NCBI RefSeq assembly: GCF_037392515.1
Contig: NC_090290.1
Coordinates: 20,101,753 to 20,165,752 of the forward strand
Source: Haliotis asinina
Lineage: Eukaryota; Mollusca; Gastropoda; Lepetellida; Haliotidae
DNA: 64,000 nt
Direction: 5' to 3'
The position numbers and the translations under genes were made by a program. Below are positions 33,491 to 44,439 of the stretch, piece after piece (within the stretch, counting starts at the first letter, position 1; every line of letters begins with the position of its first letter). Under the pieces are notes generated by a model. That model saw nothing but the letters and a program-made list of their open reading frames with translations. It ran no database searches and had not been told where the DNA came from.

Positions 33491-35229
33491 AGATAAATAG
33501 TTTATCAAAAGTGTTAAACGATTCAATTGATGGATCGTTATTTGTGGATGATTTTAATATTTCTTGCCGTGGAAAAAATATGCATACTATTGAACGGCAA
33601 CTGCAGCTGTGTTTAAACAAAATAAATAAATGGTGTCTTGAAAACGGCTTTAAGTTTTCTAAATCCAAAACTAATTGTATACACTTTTGTCGAAAATATA
33701 AGCCACATAGGGACCCAGATCTATCTTTAGATGGCACTCCCATCAGGGTGGTTAAGGAGGCTAAGTTCTTGGGCCTTATCTTTGACTCCCACTTAACATT
33801 TCTGCCTCATATCAAATCCCTTAAAACTAAATGCCTGAAGGCTCTTGACTTGTTGAAAGTTGTTTCCAACTCAAAGTGGGGAGGGGATCAAGCGACCCTC
33901 TTGCACCTATATCGATCACTCGTTCGTTCAAAACTTGATTATGGTTCCATCGTATATGGTGGAGCCTGCAAAAGCAACCTTAAACTTCTTGATTCTGTCC
34001 ACCACCAAGGCCTAAGACTTTGTCTTGGGTCCTTCAGAACTTCACCTGTTGACAGTCTCTACGTTGAGGCTGATGAACCATCTCTTGAGCAGCGACGTAT
34101 AAAGTTAGCTTTACAGTACATTACTAAGTTATACTCAAATCAATCTAACCCTGCATATAACTGTGTTTTCAATCCCCTTCATGAGGATTTATACAACAAA
34201 AAGTCTTCTCTTGTCCCGCCTCTAGGACACAGAATTAAACCCTTTCTTTCTGCTGCCGGGATTCAGTTGAAAAACATAGCTCCCTCCCGTCTTATTTCTT
34301 CTCCTCCTTGGCAGTTGGTCAGGCCCCAAGTAGACCTGACATTGACCACATTTAAAAAATCAGAAACTAATGAATTACAGTATAAGCAAGAATATAATCA
34401 ATTAAAACATAAATATAGCGATTATAAATCCTTATTTACAGATGGGTCTAAGGATGGTGGCGCAGTAGCTTGTGCCACTGTCATTGGATCCAGAACAATA
34501 TCTTCTAGATTACCGGATAATAGTTCTATTTTCACAGCTGAAGCTAACGCCATATTAACAGCTCTTAAATATATTCAAAGATACCCTAAACATAAACAAT
34601 ATATAATCTATTCAGACTCTCTTTCTTGTCTTCAGGTGATTAAAAATGTATCATGTAAACATCCACTTTTAATTGATATTATTGAATTGTATAATAATCT
34701 TGCCACTGGCCAATACGACATCGTCTTTTGTTGGTTACCCAGCCACGTAGGTATTTCTGGTAACACAATGGCTGATCTTGTTGCCAAGGCAGCACTCAAC
34801 AAATCCGTGACACCACTTCTTATCCCATACTCTGATTACAAAGCTAGCATTAGAACCTACATCCGTGATCTGATGCAGAAAAAGTGGGACACCCAAGCAG
34901 GTATAAATAAATTACACGAAATAAAACCGTATATTGGTTACACCTACTTGGGCTGTCAGTCCAGATTTGAAGAGGTTATTTTAAGACGATGTCGTATTGG
35001 CCATACACGATATACACATGCATATCTATTGAAAGATGAGGATCCTCCGTTTTGTATCCCTTGTGATGAGAGAGTCACGGTCAAACATATTCTGCTTGAC
35101 TGTGTTGAATTCTCCATCACAAGGGATAAGTATTATACAGTTAAAACAATCACGGATCTTTTTACCAGCATTAGGTCTCATTTAATTATTGGTTTTTTAA
35201 AGGAAATTGATTTTTTGGCTGAATTTTGA
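33491..35229 (+). pseudogene. LINE C ORF2 C-terminal part: RT remainder, RNase H, Zn motif
   Basis: After the deletion the frame resumes at KINSLSKVLNDSIDGSLF and keeps FVDDFNISC, the RNase H blocks (FTDGSKDGG, AEANAIL, YSDSLSC, SGNTMADLVA) and an intact FCIPCDERVTVKHILLDC Zn motif. RT motif A and the QGVPQG block are gone, so reverse transcription is impossible. The remaining frame of about 570 codons is uninterrupted. Confidence 0.92.
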
Positions 35230-35300
35230 AAACTTGTTGTGTAAATAGATGTATTTTAATTATTGGAAGTTTGGATTAGTAACTTGAATTGTTGGTGGCT

Positions 35301-35355
35301 GTACCCTCAAAGGGGGTTGAAGTATTGTAAAATTATTGTCCTCATGAGAGGGTAC
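35301..35355 (+). promoter_or_regulatory. LINE 3' untranslated hairpin candidate
   Basis: GTACCCTC at 35301-35308 and GAGGGTAC at 35348-35355 form a perfect 8-bp stem with a 39-base loop just after ORF2. The same pair is present downstream of ORF2 in copies A and B. It may be the structure recognised by the element's RT (inference). Confidence 0.55.
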
Positions 35356-35794
35356 GTAAGTCCAAAAGCATTCACAGTAAATTCAAACTTTCCACTGTTC
35401 TTAATCGTAGTATATGTGTATGTTTAATTTTTGGCTAGATGTGACTAAATTGCTGACAGCTGAGGGGATGATGTAAATCCAACTAGGGTCCATGCAGGTA
35501 GCAAAGGTAGTGTAAGTCCTCTTGGCCCCTAGTATGGTGATCTACCTTTAGTTGTTGGCAATCTATAGCCTGATTTTATGTTGTATTGTCCGAATAGTGA
35601 TATTATTTTTAACATTCCACACTAGTTTTAATCCCAATTGTGATATTCTAGTTGTTTTACTGTCCTTCGTGGACAGGTTTTTATAGTATCCATATATTTC
35701 ATTTCAGTATTTAACGTTCTCGTCACGATATGGCTGCAATATTGCCGATGTGACGTTAAATATTAACTCACTCACTCACTCACCCTCTACTCGA

Positions 35795-36052
35795 ATTGAG
35801 TGTTTTATGTTCAGTGACCTTAACACTGACATTTGCAAACTGGTGTTGTTGCAATAGAGTAATTGACTGCTGTCTCCTTGCACATTCTATAAGGAACTGA
35901 CCACCACGGAGGCATGAGACGTTTTTGACTTCTCCACATATAGATTGGATTGTCTTGGAAATCAAAAAAGGATTTAATTTGAGGGGTTCACCATTTGTAG
36001 CCTCAATGACTATAAATTTTGACCAGTTATCTTGTTGTTTTGGAACTGACAT
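35795..36052 (-). pseudogene. LINE B ORF1, N-terminal part
   Basis: MSVPKQQDNWSKFIVIEATN, ISKTIQSICGEVKNVSCLRG and TEHKTLNSSRG are the counterpart of the LINE C ORF1 N-terminus (WPRFIVIEAVD, GICGEVKNVTRLRSG, AHKTLNTCRG). The frame is open right up to the LINE C insertion point and picks up again at 30417. Confidence 0.9.
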
Positions 36053-36741
36053 ATCTTCAGCCTCCAGACGCAGACGTCATTTCTAGCGGAACCAGAATGT
36101 AATTGATTCATGATGTATCTGAGATGTCCAGCACCCTTGCTCCCCACCCGCCACCAAGTGTCAACAAGGACAGTGTCCATCTGCAGCGGATATCCAGCAT
36201 ACAAACACCAGGGATACAAGGGTGATATACTCCAGTGAATACGACATAAAAAAGCTATATTTGTCCACCAAATATAATGTCAGGCTGGTTCGGCTCTTAA
36301 CAGAAACTTAGGGACATACAGAATTTAGAGGTCGACATTACCAGATTGGCCCATGAGCCACCGCCTTCTGGCATAGGACTCTAGGCAAACGAATAGTAAA
36401 TAAGTTCTGATATAAACATTCATTTCACAAATGCACAATGACATTCAACTGATGCAATAAGAATGTTGTCCACACGCAGGGCGTGACCAGCCGATTGATA
36501 GAACCGGGCCAGTTCTACCACCCGTCTAGGTGAAGTCAGGGTCGAAGGGGTGTGTTGTGCAAAGGGAACGCGGTCACAGGCCCCCAGTGCCCTCAACCCG
36601 CATCCTCCACCGACACAAGGCCGCAACCCACGGCAGTCGGGTTGGTGGACCAAATATACCCCCGGGTCCACAACGGGGGTGTCGGCGAGCTCTTGGCGTT
36701 ACCCAGCACCCACCACGAGGAGGTGGCTGGCCACGGGTGCC
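35795..36741 (-). mobile_element. LINE copy B, 5' segment
   Basis: The displaced 5' end of LINE B on the minus strand. The 5' untranslated region begins at ggcacccgtggc (36741-36734 region) and runs to about 36055, including a GC-rich first 300 bases and the gccagaaggcggtggctcat block shared with LINE C. The ORF1 N-terminus follows. The target-site duplication TCATAATGAG abuts at 36742. Confidence 0.92.
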
Positions 36742-36754
36742 TCATAATGAGGAA

Positions 36755-37480
36755 AGGACCATCAATACCACTCATTTGTAGCCTCGGCCTCTATGTAAGG
36801 CTAACTCACAGTTAATATTTTCTATCAATTTGTGTTGACTGGGTTACAGTTCACCCAGAATCCTCACAATCGTTCTTGTTTTTCATGCAAGGGTCTGTTG
36901 AGGAAGTTCCGGGTCATTTCATTCGGTTATGGCAATTGTGATATTTTTCTAAAGGTTTTGTTGTATTTAAATGTGAGAAGACACGTGTACATGTGTTTCA
37001 GAATTGAGTGTCATTCTGAGACGTCTCTGTCTACAGTTACATATACATGGGTTTTGAAACTGTTTCAGAATTGAGAGTCATTCTGAGATTACTCTGTCTA
37101 CAGTTACAAGAAACAATCGGTCAAGAGACAAGCCTGTAATTCGTTGATTTGTTAATCACTGCACTTGCAAAATGTCTCCAAAGAAATGTGTTTACACGTA
37201 ATACTATGATACACCCTCATTATAGCACTACGCAGTACGCAACTATGTAAAAACAACATACATGTTTTATAATCAAATACTTCACATGTCTGGTACTACT
37301 GCGAATACTGCTGCACGTAGTGAAATAGGTCGTTAGTCTTTGAAGGTTAATGCTTATTACAAAATTGTGAAATACTGGACCAGACTAATAAATCAAGATG
37401 AGAATATTATTCTGTATGAGGTATATAAATATTCGTATCGCTCAGCTGAAAAGAATCTTGGTTTTTGGGTTTTGAGTTAA
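36755..37480. other. Unique intergenic stretch
   Basis: No supported gene. A short local duplication occurs at 36998-37100: ttgagtgtcattctgagac, then tctgtctacagttacat, repeated 67-70 bases later. Confidence 0.5.
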
Positions 37481-37499
37481 GAAACTTCTCTTCAGTTAT

Positions 37500-38135
37500 G
37501 GTCTTGGAAATGTGTGGATTGACCAACAAATTACAAATGTTAACACTTTCCTTATACAATTTAGGCAGAGGTGCACTGACATTGATCTCCAAACATGGGC
37601 TTCAGACCTTGCAAATAATACTAAGTTAGATTTTTTCAGACTAATAAAAATGACTGTGACAGAAGAATATAACATTAAAGCTGTTAGTGCGAAGGTATGT
37701 CGTATTGCCCTTTGTCGATTTCGCTGTTCAGATCATATGTTAATGATTGAACATGGAAGACGTTTAAAACTTGCTCGTAATGAACGTTTGTGTCCGTTGT
37801 TTGTTATTTCTACGAGGCAATCGTAGCCTTGAATATCTATTCTATGACGATCTGAGAGCATCTCTCATACCACGTTTTTATCGTGTATATCCGTGTGAAA
37901 ACAAGGTAGCTCTACTGTTTTCTTCCCGAAACAGCATTGTTATAAACAAACTTGCTAAGTATATTTTCTTAGCCATGAAAAAACGTAGGAAATATTTTGT
38001 ATGTAGCTGATCATGTGTCCACGTCTCTGACGTCCATTCCGTCACTCTCACTTTTATGGCTTCACTTTTGAGCATACATCTGTCATGATGTGTATAAATG
38101 GCCGGTGGCCCCTTTATTGAATAAACATACATACA
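37500..38135 (+). mobile_element. 3' end of a second LINE family
   Basis: Plus-strand translation at 37512-37800 gives CRIALCRFRCSDHMLMIEHG and ARNERLCPL, the pattern near the C-terminal Zn ribbon of many non-LTR ORF2 proteins. Frames then break. The sequence ends at gccggtggcccctttattga followed by ataaacatacatac. Related ends occur near 47400 and 52590. Not related to the (CTCA)n family. Confidence 0.65.
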
Positions 38136-38509
38136 ATCAACAACATACATGTGCAACATGTGTTTTGACAGTTCTATTTTGAAGTTGTCAAGAAGCAATG
38201 GAGATAGCATTATGTTAGTATATTAATTTTCACTACGTCGGCTATGACGTATTAAAGAGAATAAAGTTTGTCCTCAAGTTTGTCATGTGGAGTCCTTTTC
38301 TGAGTTTTTACCAATATTCGATGAAAGCCTTTGATTTAAGTGAATCGATGAAAGCCTTTGATTTAAGTGAATCCACATGGCGTCAGTTCTTAAGGCTTAC
38401 GTGGAAGTTGTGTCATTTGCCAAATTAATTATAATACATAATTCTGAAATGCCGAGTGCGTTCCTTAAAAATTCCTGAAAAAACCCGCAGCTTTGTGTTT
38501 GTATAGAGT

Positions 38510-38692
38510 ACACAGAGACACAGACACACAAACACACATATACATAAATACACGTACATACACACATACATACACACACACACACACACGTACATACACA
38601 CACATACATATACACACATACACACACATATGCACACTTACATACACACACATACACATACACGCATACATACACACACGCACACACACGTG
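38510..38692. repeat. (AC)n / (CATA)n microsatellite
   Basis: About 180 bases of acacac mixed with acatacat units. It creates long Cys/Val/Tyr-only or Thr/His-only frames that are not genes. It lies about 130 bases beyond the polyadenylation signal of gene 1. Confidence 0.97.
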
Positions 38693-38820
38693 TGCTACCT
38701 TTGATTTGCGAGTTGTTCGTATTCAGGCAGTTTTCTGACATGTAATACGTTTATTTTGCAATAGAACACCCGTGGAGAACTTTTAAAAAGGAAAATGAAA
38801 ACATATTGCATCTTTGTAAC

Positions 38821-38826
38821 TTTATT
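38821..38826 (-). terminator. Polyadenylation signal of gene 1
   Basis: AATAAA on the minus strand (tttatt on plus), 27 bases after the TAA. This gives an unusually short 3' untranslated region of perhaps 45 bases if it is the signal used. Confidence 0.75.
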
Positions 38827-38852
38827 TTATCTCATGATATTAAACACGTTAC

Positions 38853-39436
38853 TTAGCGACCCCTGTAATCAGTGCAAATCTGGCTAGAAGTCACGTCCTT
38901 GATGCTGCTGACTGTTTCAGAAGCATCGATGTGAAACACGTGGTTCACAGCTGGGGAAGAAGCGACCAGGTCGACGGTGGCGTTGTCTTCTTGGTCGGTG
39001 ACAGTCACCACAAACACTTCTGCCTTGGCTTTCAACCCACCAATGCTACTTCTCACATCTTCGTTGGCGTCACTGTACCCGTCAGTGAAGAGAAGAACTA
39101 CATTCGGAACGTCAAACCGATCCCCATTGGTTTCCGTGAAGACCTCAGATGTTGCAAGTCTGATGGCATCTCCAAGAAATGTGTCCCCACCTGTGTGTGT
39201 GTGGGAATTAATGACTTTCATGATACGTGTCTTGCTGTCCCTGTAGGTATTCAAGTGGAACACTACTTCAGGTCTTTCCGAGAAGGCCATGAAAGCCACG
39301 TTAGTTCCCGTTGCACTTATGGAGATGTTTCTGATGGTATCAAGCACAAAGGTCTTCATTTTCTCATATATTCGTGGACCGACAGATGTAGAAACATCCT
39401 CAATGATGAGAAGATCTTGTACAATTGGTATACATT
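38853..39436 (-). CDS. Gene 1 terminal exon: von Willebrand factor A domain
   Basis: The exon starts in phase 1 after gtgttacag and encodes about 193 residues. MIDAS residues are all present: DVSTS (D-x-S-x-S), the Thr in HTGGDTFLGDA and the Asp in LLFTDGYSDANED. The order of beta strands and helices matches VWA domains of collagen / cochlin / matrilin type. One Cys at each end (ECIPIV and SQICTDYRGR) probably closes the domain by a disulfide. TAA is at 38853-38855. The whole domain in one exon is normal for such proteins. It most likely mediates metal-dependent ligand binding outside the cell. Confidence 0.93.
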
Positions 39437-39722
39437 CTGTAACACCAAACAAGAGATTTAAGTTCATTGTCATGAAGATGGAAATTAGGAAGAGGTAAAG
39501 ATCAAGGCGAATGTGATTTGGACTGTAAGATTAACATTTATTTTCACTAGTTATTTTTACTTGAGGCAATGTGAAGACTGATTACTGAATGAAAAGCATA
39601 TTGTTCCATACCGTACTCACGTTTCCATTGTATCAATCTAACATGTATGCTGTTAAGTAATATTAACGATATTTGGTTATGTTTATTACTCAGTTTTCAG
39701 ATTTAAAAAGAACTATAACTAC

Positions 39723-39836
39723 CTATTTCGCATTCAGATCCCGAGTAGCCCTCTTGACAGGTGCAGGTGTGTTTGTTGTTATTTGGCACACACGTTCCGT
39801 TGTGCATACAGGGTTGGTAGACACATGCATCTACAT
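39723..39836 (-). CDS. Gene 1 exon 6: EGF-like module
   Basis: This 114-nt phase 1-1 exon encodes DVDACVYQPCMHNGTCVPNN and CTCQEGYSGSEC, a six-Cys EGF repeat with an NGT sequon. The opening DVDAC resembles the start of calcium-binding EGF modules, but the full consensus (D-x-D/N-E/Q) is not met. The donor is gtagtt. Confidence 0.88.
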
Positions 39837-40147
39837 CTGGAGTATAACAGTGTAATACTGTACAGCCAAAGAAAATGAAATCCCTTCGCGACTCGTGTTA
39901 AAACAAGTTTTCAACATAGTAATAACATACTGCAACGGACGTCCACATTGGTGATTTACTCATTGTCGTTGGACATACTAATACCAATCACTTCATATTG
40001 TTCAACTGCTGCATAAGGCACAAATACTAAATGACTTGTGATGCATAGGAAGCGACTGTATGACAGTTGGTTAGAAAATACGTACGTGGGTTTAGAAACA
40101 CATTGTTCACAAATTTGCCATCGCCAACGAGAAACTTGGCAATAGGG

Positions 40148-40432
40148 TGATTGAGTGAGTGAGTTTAGTTTTACGTTGCACTCAGCAATATTACAGCTAT
40201 ATGGCAGCGGTCTGTAAATAATCGAGTCTGGACCAGACGATCCAGTGATCAACAACATGAGCATCGATCTGCGTACTTGGGAACCAGTGACATGTGCCAA
40301 CCAAATCAGCGAGCCTGACCACCCGATCCCGACCACCCGATCCCGTTAGTCGCCTCTTACGACAAGCATAGTCGCCTTTTATGGCAAGCATGGGTTGCTG
40401 AAGGCCTATTCTACCCCTAGCCTTCACGGGTA
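40148..40432 (-). mobile_element. SINE copy (body type) with target-site duplication
   Basis: Flanked by TTGGCAATAGGG at 40136-40147 and 40433-40444. Complete from the GAGT tail to cttcacgggta. It carries a small internal duplication (gaccacccgatccc twice). It lies in the gene 1 intron between exons 5 and 6. Confidence 0.95.
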
Positions 40433-41061
40433 TTGGCAATAGGGAGTTTTGACGGGGTTCATTATTGTAAACCAGTCAGATGGCAACTGATCGACCATTT
40501 TATCGCATGTTGCTGTTTTTTCACGCACGTGCCATTTTAGAGAAGTGTGTGCGTCTGATAGGATTCAGACTTTTGATGACAATTTCGAGTTCTACTCTAC
40601 GATTTGATTTTACGAAAGGAACAGACACACGATCTTCGAGGACGATTTTCGAGGACTGATTTTTCCCAACATGTCGTTTTCCTCTACAAATTCATTAGGA
40701 AAAAGGAAGGGACAGGGGAGTTTCGAGACTACGCCCGTTAACGGATATAAAGTCCATGAAAGGATGACGGTTTTTTCGAGCAGTCTGTCAATGGGGTCAA
40801 AGAGGAAAATATTATCGGCCTTTCCTGTTGGCGGCGTTGACAGTTAACCTTGTATGCAACGCCATAGTCCGTCACATAACGTCATGAATTCGTAACATTA
40901 GCACTCTCTGTCATATAATCGTTGCCCATAATGAAACTAGATGTGTTGATCAAGTTTGTAGCAATACAAATTGGCGTAACCACAAAGCTGACGAACTTAA
41001 CAACAGAAGATGCATGTCATGCAATAAGAGAACATCAAGAGAATAGACACTGTGTCAGGAA

Positions 41062-41213
41062 TGGCAGGGTAGCTAATCGGTTAAAAGGTGTTCTCGTCAG
41101 ACTGAAGGACTGTGTTCGATTCGCTACATTAGCCCGGTGCGTGAAGCTCGTTCCTGATGTCCCTAGCAATGATATTATTAAGACCGTGAAACCCAACTCC
41201 CTTTCTCACTTAC
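41062..41213 (+). mobile_element. tRNA-derived SINE ending at the gene 1 exon 5 donor
   Basis: A box TAGCTAATCGG at 41070-41080 and B box core GTTCGATTC at 41114-41122. The tail aacccaactccctttctcac ends against the exon. Its antisense tail provides the gtaagtgag donor of exon 5. Confidence 0.7.
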
Positions 41214-41327
41214 CATAACAGTAATTGTAGGGGCCCTTTGGGGGCAGCAGCCGGAACACCCGTCTACCGTCGTTGCATGTTTGGGTCCGTGTGTTGAGGA
41301 AGGCGTGATAACACACCAAGCTGTTAG
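41214..41327 (-). CDS. Gene 1 exon 5: Cys-rich segment
   Basis: This 114-nt phase 1-1 exon encodes ANSLVCYHAFLNTRTQTCND and ends RLLPPKGPYNYCYG. It has only three cysteines, so it is not a standard EGF module. The acceptor is tgtctgtcag; a second AG seven bases downstream would break the phase. The donor gtaagtgag lies in the antisense (CTCA)-type tail of a SINE that ends at the exon. Confidence 0.7.
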
Positions 41328-42295
41328 CTGACAGACACACCATTGCGAGGTCGCCTATAATCTCTAGAACATTTTCAAAGATACAGATCAGTACATGCAA
41401 CTTCGTTCCAATTTGGTATATGCGTAACCAGAGATGCATTATGTTACTGTTCAGAATACTGAATGATTGGAATCGCTGCAGGCAGGTCCTCTTGGGGAGC
41501 AAATGTAACAACTTCAGTGTTGTTGTCATGATCTAGGTATATATTACCTGACACAAAGCGAGTGAGGCAACAAGAGTTAATATAGACGCATTAACCACGA
41601 AAAAGTAAAACGCATTAACTCAGAAACACATTATGTTGCAAAAGGGGAAATAGCTTCGACACCTGGTGTCGGGTTAAACATGTCCTGCCCTACAGTAAAG
41701 TCAGCGTGAGGTCCAATGGCACAGTCGGCAGGTCCAGATAACTTCATTTAACAGAAGAGCAGAGAATTAAATTCTGATGTTGCAGTCGTCGGAAATATTA
41801 GACCGTGTGCATCTTATTTTTGCTTAGAAAGGATATTGTTGACAATTTCTCGTCACTGAGAAACTGCAACCTTGTCTCGGCTATTCGGACATATTGACAA
41901 TCAAACGACAAAGTTGCACCCCTTCATAATAATAAACCCAACCAGTTATGACACGGTCAGCAAGTGCATTAGTATTCACTTGATGAGGTAAAGCTGAACA
42001 AACTGTAATGTCCTGCCGATATTCACAAAAATGGAAGTAATTTAAATCCTGAACCAGTGTTGCTCCTTTTCCAGACAATCAAGAATGAAAAGTTCGAATT
42101 CCATGTGTTCCGTAGATCTTTGACACAGAATTGTGCAGATTATAATGAATGTAAGTGATGCAAAGCATTTGCAAACAGACACACAGGCAATCCGGAAGCC
42201 CAAATATCTGACTCAGTATTGTTAATTGTTCGTCTAGACAGCTATTTGAAGGTCAAGAGTAAACCTTACCCCTGCCATCGGTGCTTTGAGACTTA

Positions 42296-42520
42296 GAGTG
42301 AAAGAGTGAGTTGAGTTTTACGCCGCACTCAGCAATATCCCAGGTATATGGCGACGGACTATAAATAATGGAGTCTGGACCAGACAATCCAGTGATCAAC
42401 AAAAGAGCATCGATCTGCGCAATTGGGAACCGATGTCACTTGCCTCTTACGACAAGCATACTCTCCTTTCATGGTATGCTTGGGCTGTTGAAGGCCTCTT
42501 CTAACCCGACCTTCATGAGT
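42296..42520 (-). mobile_element. SINE copy (body type)
   Basis: gagtgagttgagttttacgc, gactcagcaatatccc-like, catcgatctgcgcaattggg and ggcctcttctaacccgacct blocks on the minus strand. An internal segment between gaaccgatg and cgcctctta is shortened. Confidence 0.9.
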
Positions 42521-42790
42521 CTGATTTATCGCCACATGGGCAGTATTGCAGCCATATCGTGGGGAGAACAATTAATTATTAAATGGTATATCAAGCAAAT
42601 GAGAAACTAAACCCTGTTAACGAAGAATAGTAAAATCACTACTACATCATACATATCCATTTAAAACTAGTAATTAAATCTAAAACAGTTTAACTATAGA
42701 AGACAATACAACATAAAAACGGGCTATAGGTTGCCAACAACTAAAGGTAGATCACCATCCCAGGGACCATGCGGACTTTGACATTACGAA
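42521..42790 (-). mobile_element. Solo 3' tail of the main LINE family
   Basis: atcgccacatgggcagtatt, gcagccatatcgtggggaga, acaacataaaaacgggctat and aggtagatcaccatcccagg. It sits directly against the preceding SINE and lacks a (GAGT)n end of its own. Confidence 0.85.
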
Positions 42791-44130
42791 GTCAGTTCTA
42801 AAATTAAAATCCAAAGTCACGCTCCAGACGCAATAACCTTTTACAATCCATCAATTTCCTTAAAGAGGGAAGCCCGAGATTGATCTACAGATATAACAGT
42901 GGTCAATATTAATGTTAATGCACTATTAAGTGCCACCTATTCTTCCCTGATAATGCTCGTTTAAGCACAGTTTGCTTGGTATCAACTCTATTACAGATTA
43001 TAATTGGTGCACCTTCAGATAAAGGAATGCAGCATGAGGAAGTAAAAAATGATATATCTACCTTTGACCCACATCGGGACAATGTTCCCACATACTATGC
43101 CCGATACAGGCCTGGTAAGTATGCTTGTGGCATTGGAGGAGTCATACCATCCAGGCTGAATATTTCTGTCTTGAGTGTATCGGGAAAAAACGTGGTTGGA
43201 TGGGCCTCTTACCTCCATGTATGGCAGGGTTCTAGACACTGAACAAGGATCTACAAGTATATGTGCATTATGCTTAGTCGTACAGATGCTGATAATGTGG
43301 TCAAGAAGTGTTGCATGTGCATATACATGGTTTCTGTTTTGCCGTGAAAAACTCCTGTGTACCTCCCCTGAATCAGCAAATCAGAACACAGACAAACCTC
43401 AATATTCAGAAACAATTAGCAAGGATGCAGATTCCTAAAAGAATACAATAGGTTCAGTAGTCTAAAATATTAAATAAATGCCTGTAGATACCACAGTCTC
43501 TATTCTTGTCGATATACTCACTGAAGATTTTTTACAGCATTTGAGACAACGGATGAGCATAATTGCAAAACAGTAGTCCCCAAAGCCGTGTCGAACAACT
43601 TAACAACCAATCCTATACCCATTTCACAGTTCTGGTGAATTTGTAGCAGAAGCTACGCCTGACTACGGCCACTTAGAATAATCCTTTGATCATGCAGAAC
43701 CCACTCGAAGTCCCAAACCGGAAGTAGCAAAGAGGAGGTAACTCTCAAAAGTTGAAATGGTATAGTCCAAGATACAATGCAATCGTCAAATTACACTGAA
43801 CTCTTCAAACGATTTTTGGCCCAAAATAACCGTAAGCTAATCAATGTGGCACTAACATTAACAAAACGCTTTCTTGTAGCAATATGACTTCACAAGGAAG
43901 ACATAACGGACACATGGAACACAAATTTGTTCCAAGGGTTGCTGAATAACTGTCTACTTACGCCCTACAAAGTCTGTAAATAGGGTGAGGCTTTACCATA
44001 CATTATCAAGACAAAAAACACTAAAGCCAGCCATACTATGATGAATCAACGTAAGGAATTGAACCTCCAGACAACTACACCTTTCCCTGAAAGATTCAGA
44101 AGTAAGCTGAATGGATAAAAATGTAATACG
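42791..44130. other. Gene 1 intron sequence without recognised features
   Basis: A frame of about 88 codons at 42976-43242 on the plus strand (QHEEVKNDISTFDPHRDNVP and similar) has no family I recognise. It may be chance or a transposon remnant. Confidence 0.4.
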
Positions 44131-44133
44131 TAC

Positions 44134-44247
44134 CACCGTCACAAGTAGGACCTGTATGACCTGCTGTACATTTGCAGGTGAAACCGTCACGCCCTGCGAC
44201 ACACTTTCCTCCATTTGCACATGGCGAACTGAGACAGTAGTTCGGTG
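44134..44247 (-). CDS. Gene 1 exon 4: EGF-like module
   Basis: This 114-nt phase 1-1 exon encodes YCLSSPCANGGKCVAGRDGF and CKCTAGHTGPTC, a canonical six-Cys EGF repeat. The acceptor is gtttttcag and the donor gtacgt. A rearranged LINE fragment lies about 190 bases upstream of the acceptor. Confidence 0.9.
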
Positions 44248-44439
44248 CTGAAAAACACCCATGAGGCCATATATAAATCAATTCTTGTTTCTCATAACTG
44301 CCTAGCCCCAAAATTTGACCTGACTCGGAGGTTTTACTTTTTTACAGTAGAGAACACGCAACTTTCACTCTCAAACTGTGTATGATTTTTTTCACAACTC
44401 TACAGTTTGAATTTCCATTGGAGAAAATGCGTAATTTTC

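Larger units (their letters stand above)
30418..35783 (+). mobile_element. LINE copy C, inserted antisense inside LINE B
   Basis: A plus-strand element from its GC-rich 5' end (ggcacccgtggcgagccacc) to its (CTCA)n tail at 35767-35783, with an 11-bp target-site duplication. The 5' untranslated region is about 30418-31030, ORF1 about 31030-32294, ORF2 32291-35229 and the 3' tail 35230-35783. It is full-length at both ends but carries ORF1 frameshifts and an internal ORF2 deletion at about 33488. It belongs to the same family as its host B. Confidence 0.95.

Noticed and set aside
36530..36815. Several overlapping Pro/Arg-rich frames in a GC-rich stretch
   Set aside because: Part of the LINE 5' untranslated region, also present at 30418-30700; openness is due to base composition.
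38397..38741. Long Cys/Val/Tyr frames on minus and Thr/His frames on plus
   Set aside because: Pure translation of the AC/CATA microsatellite; no codon or domain signal.
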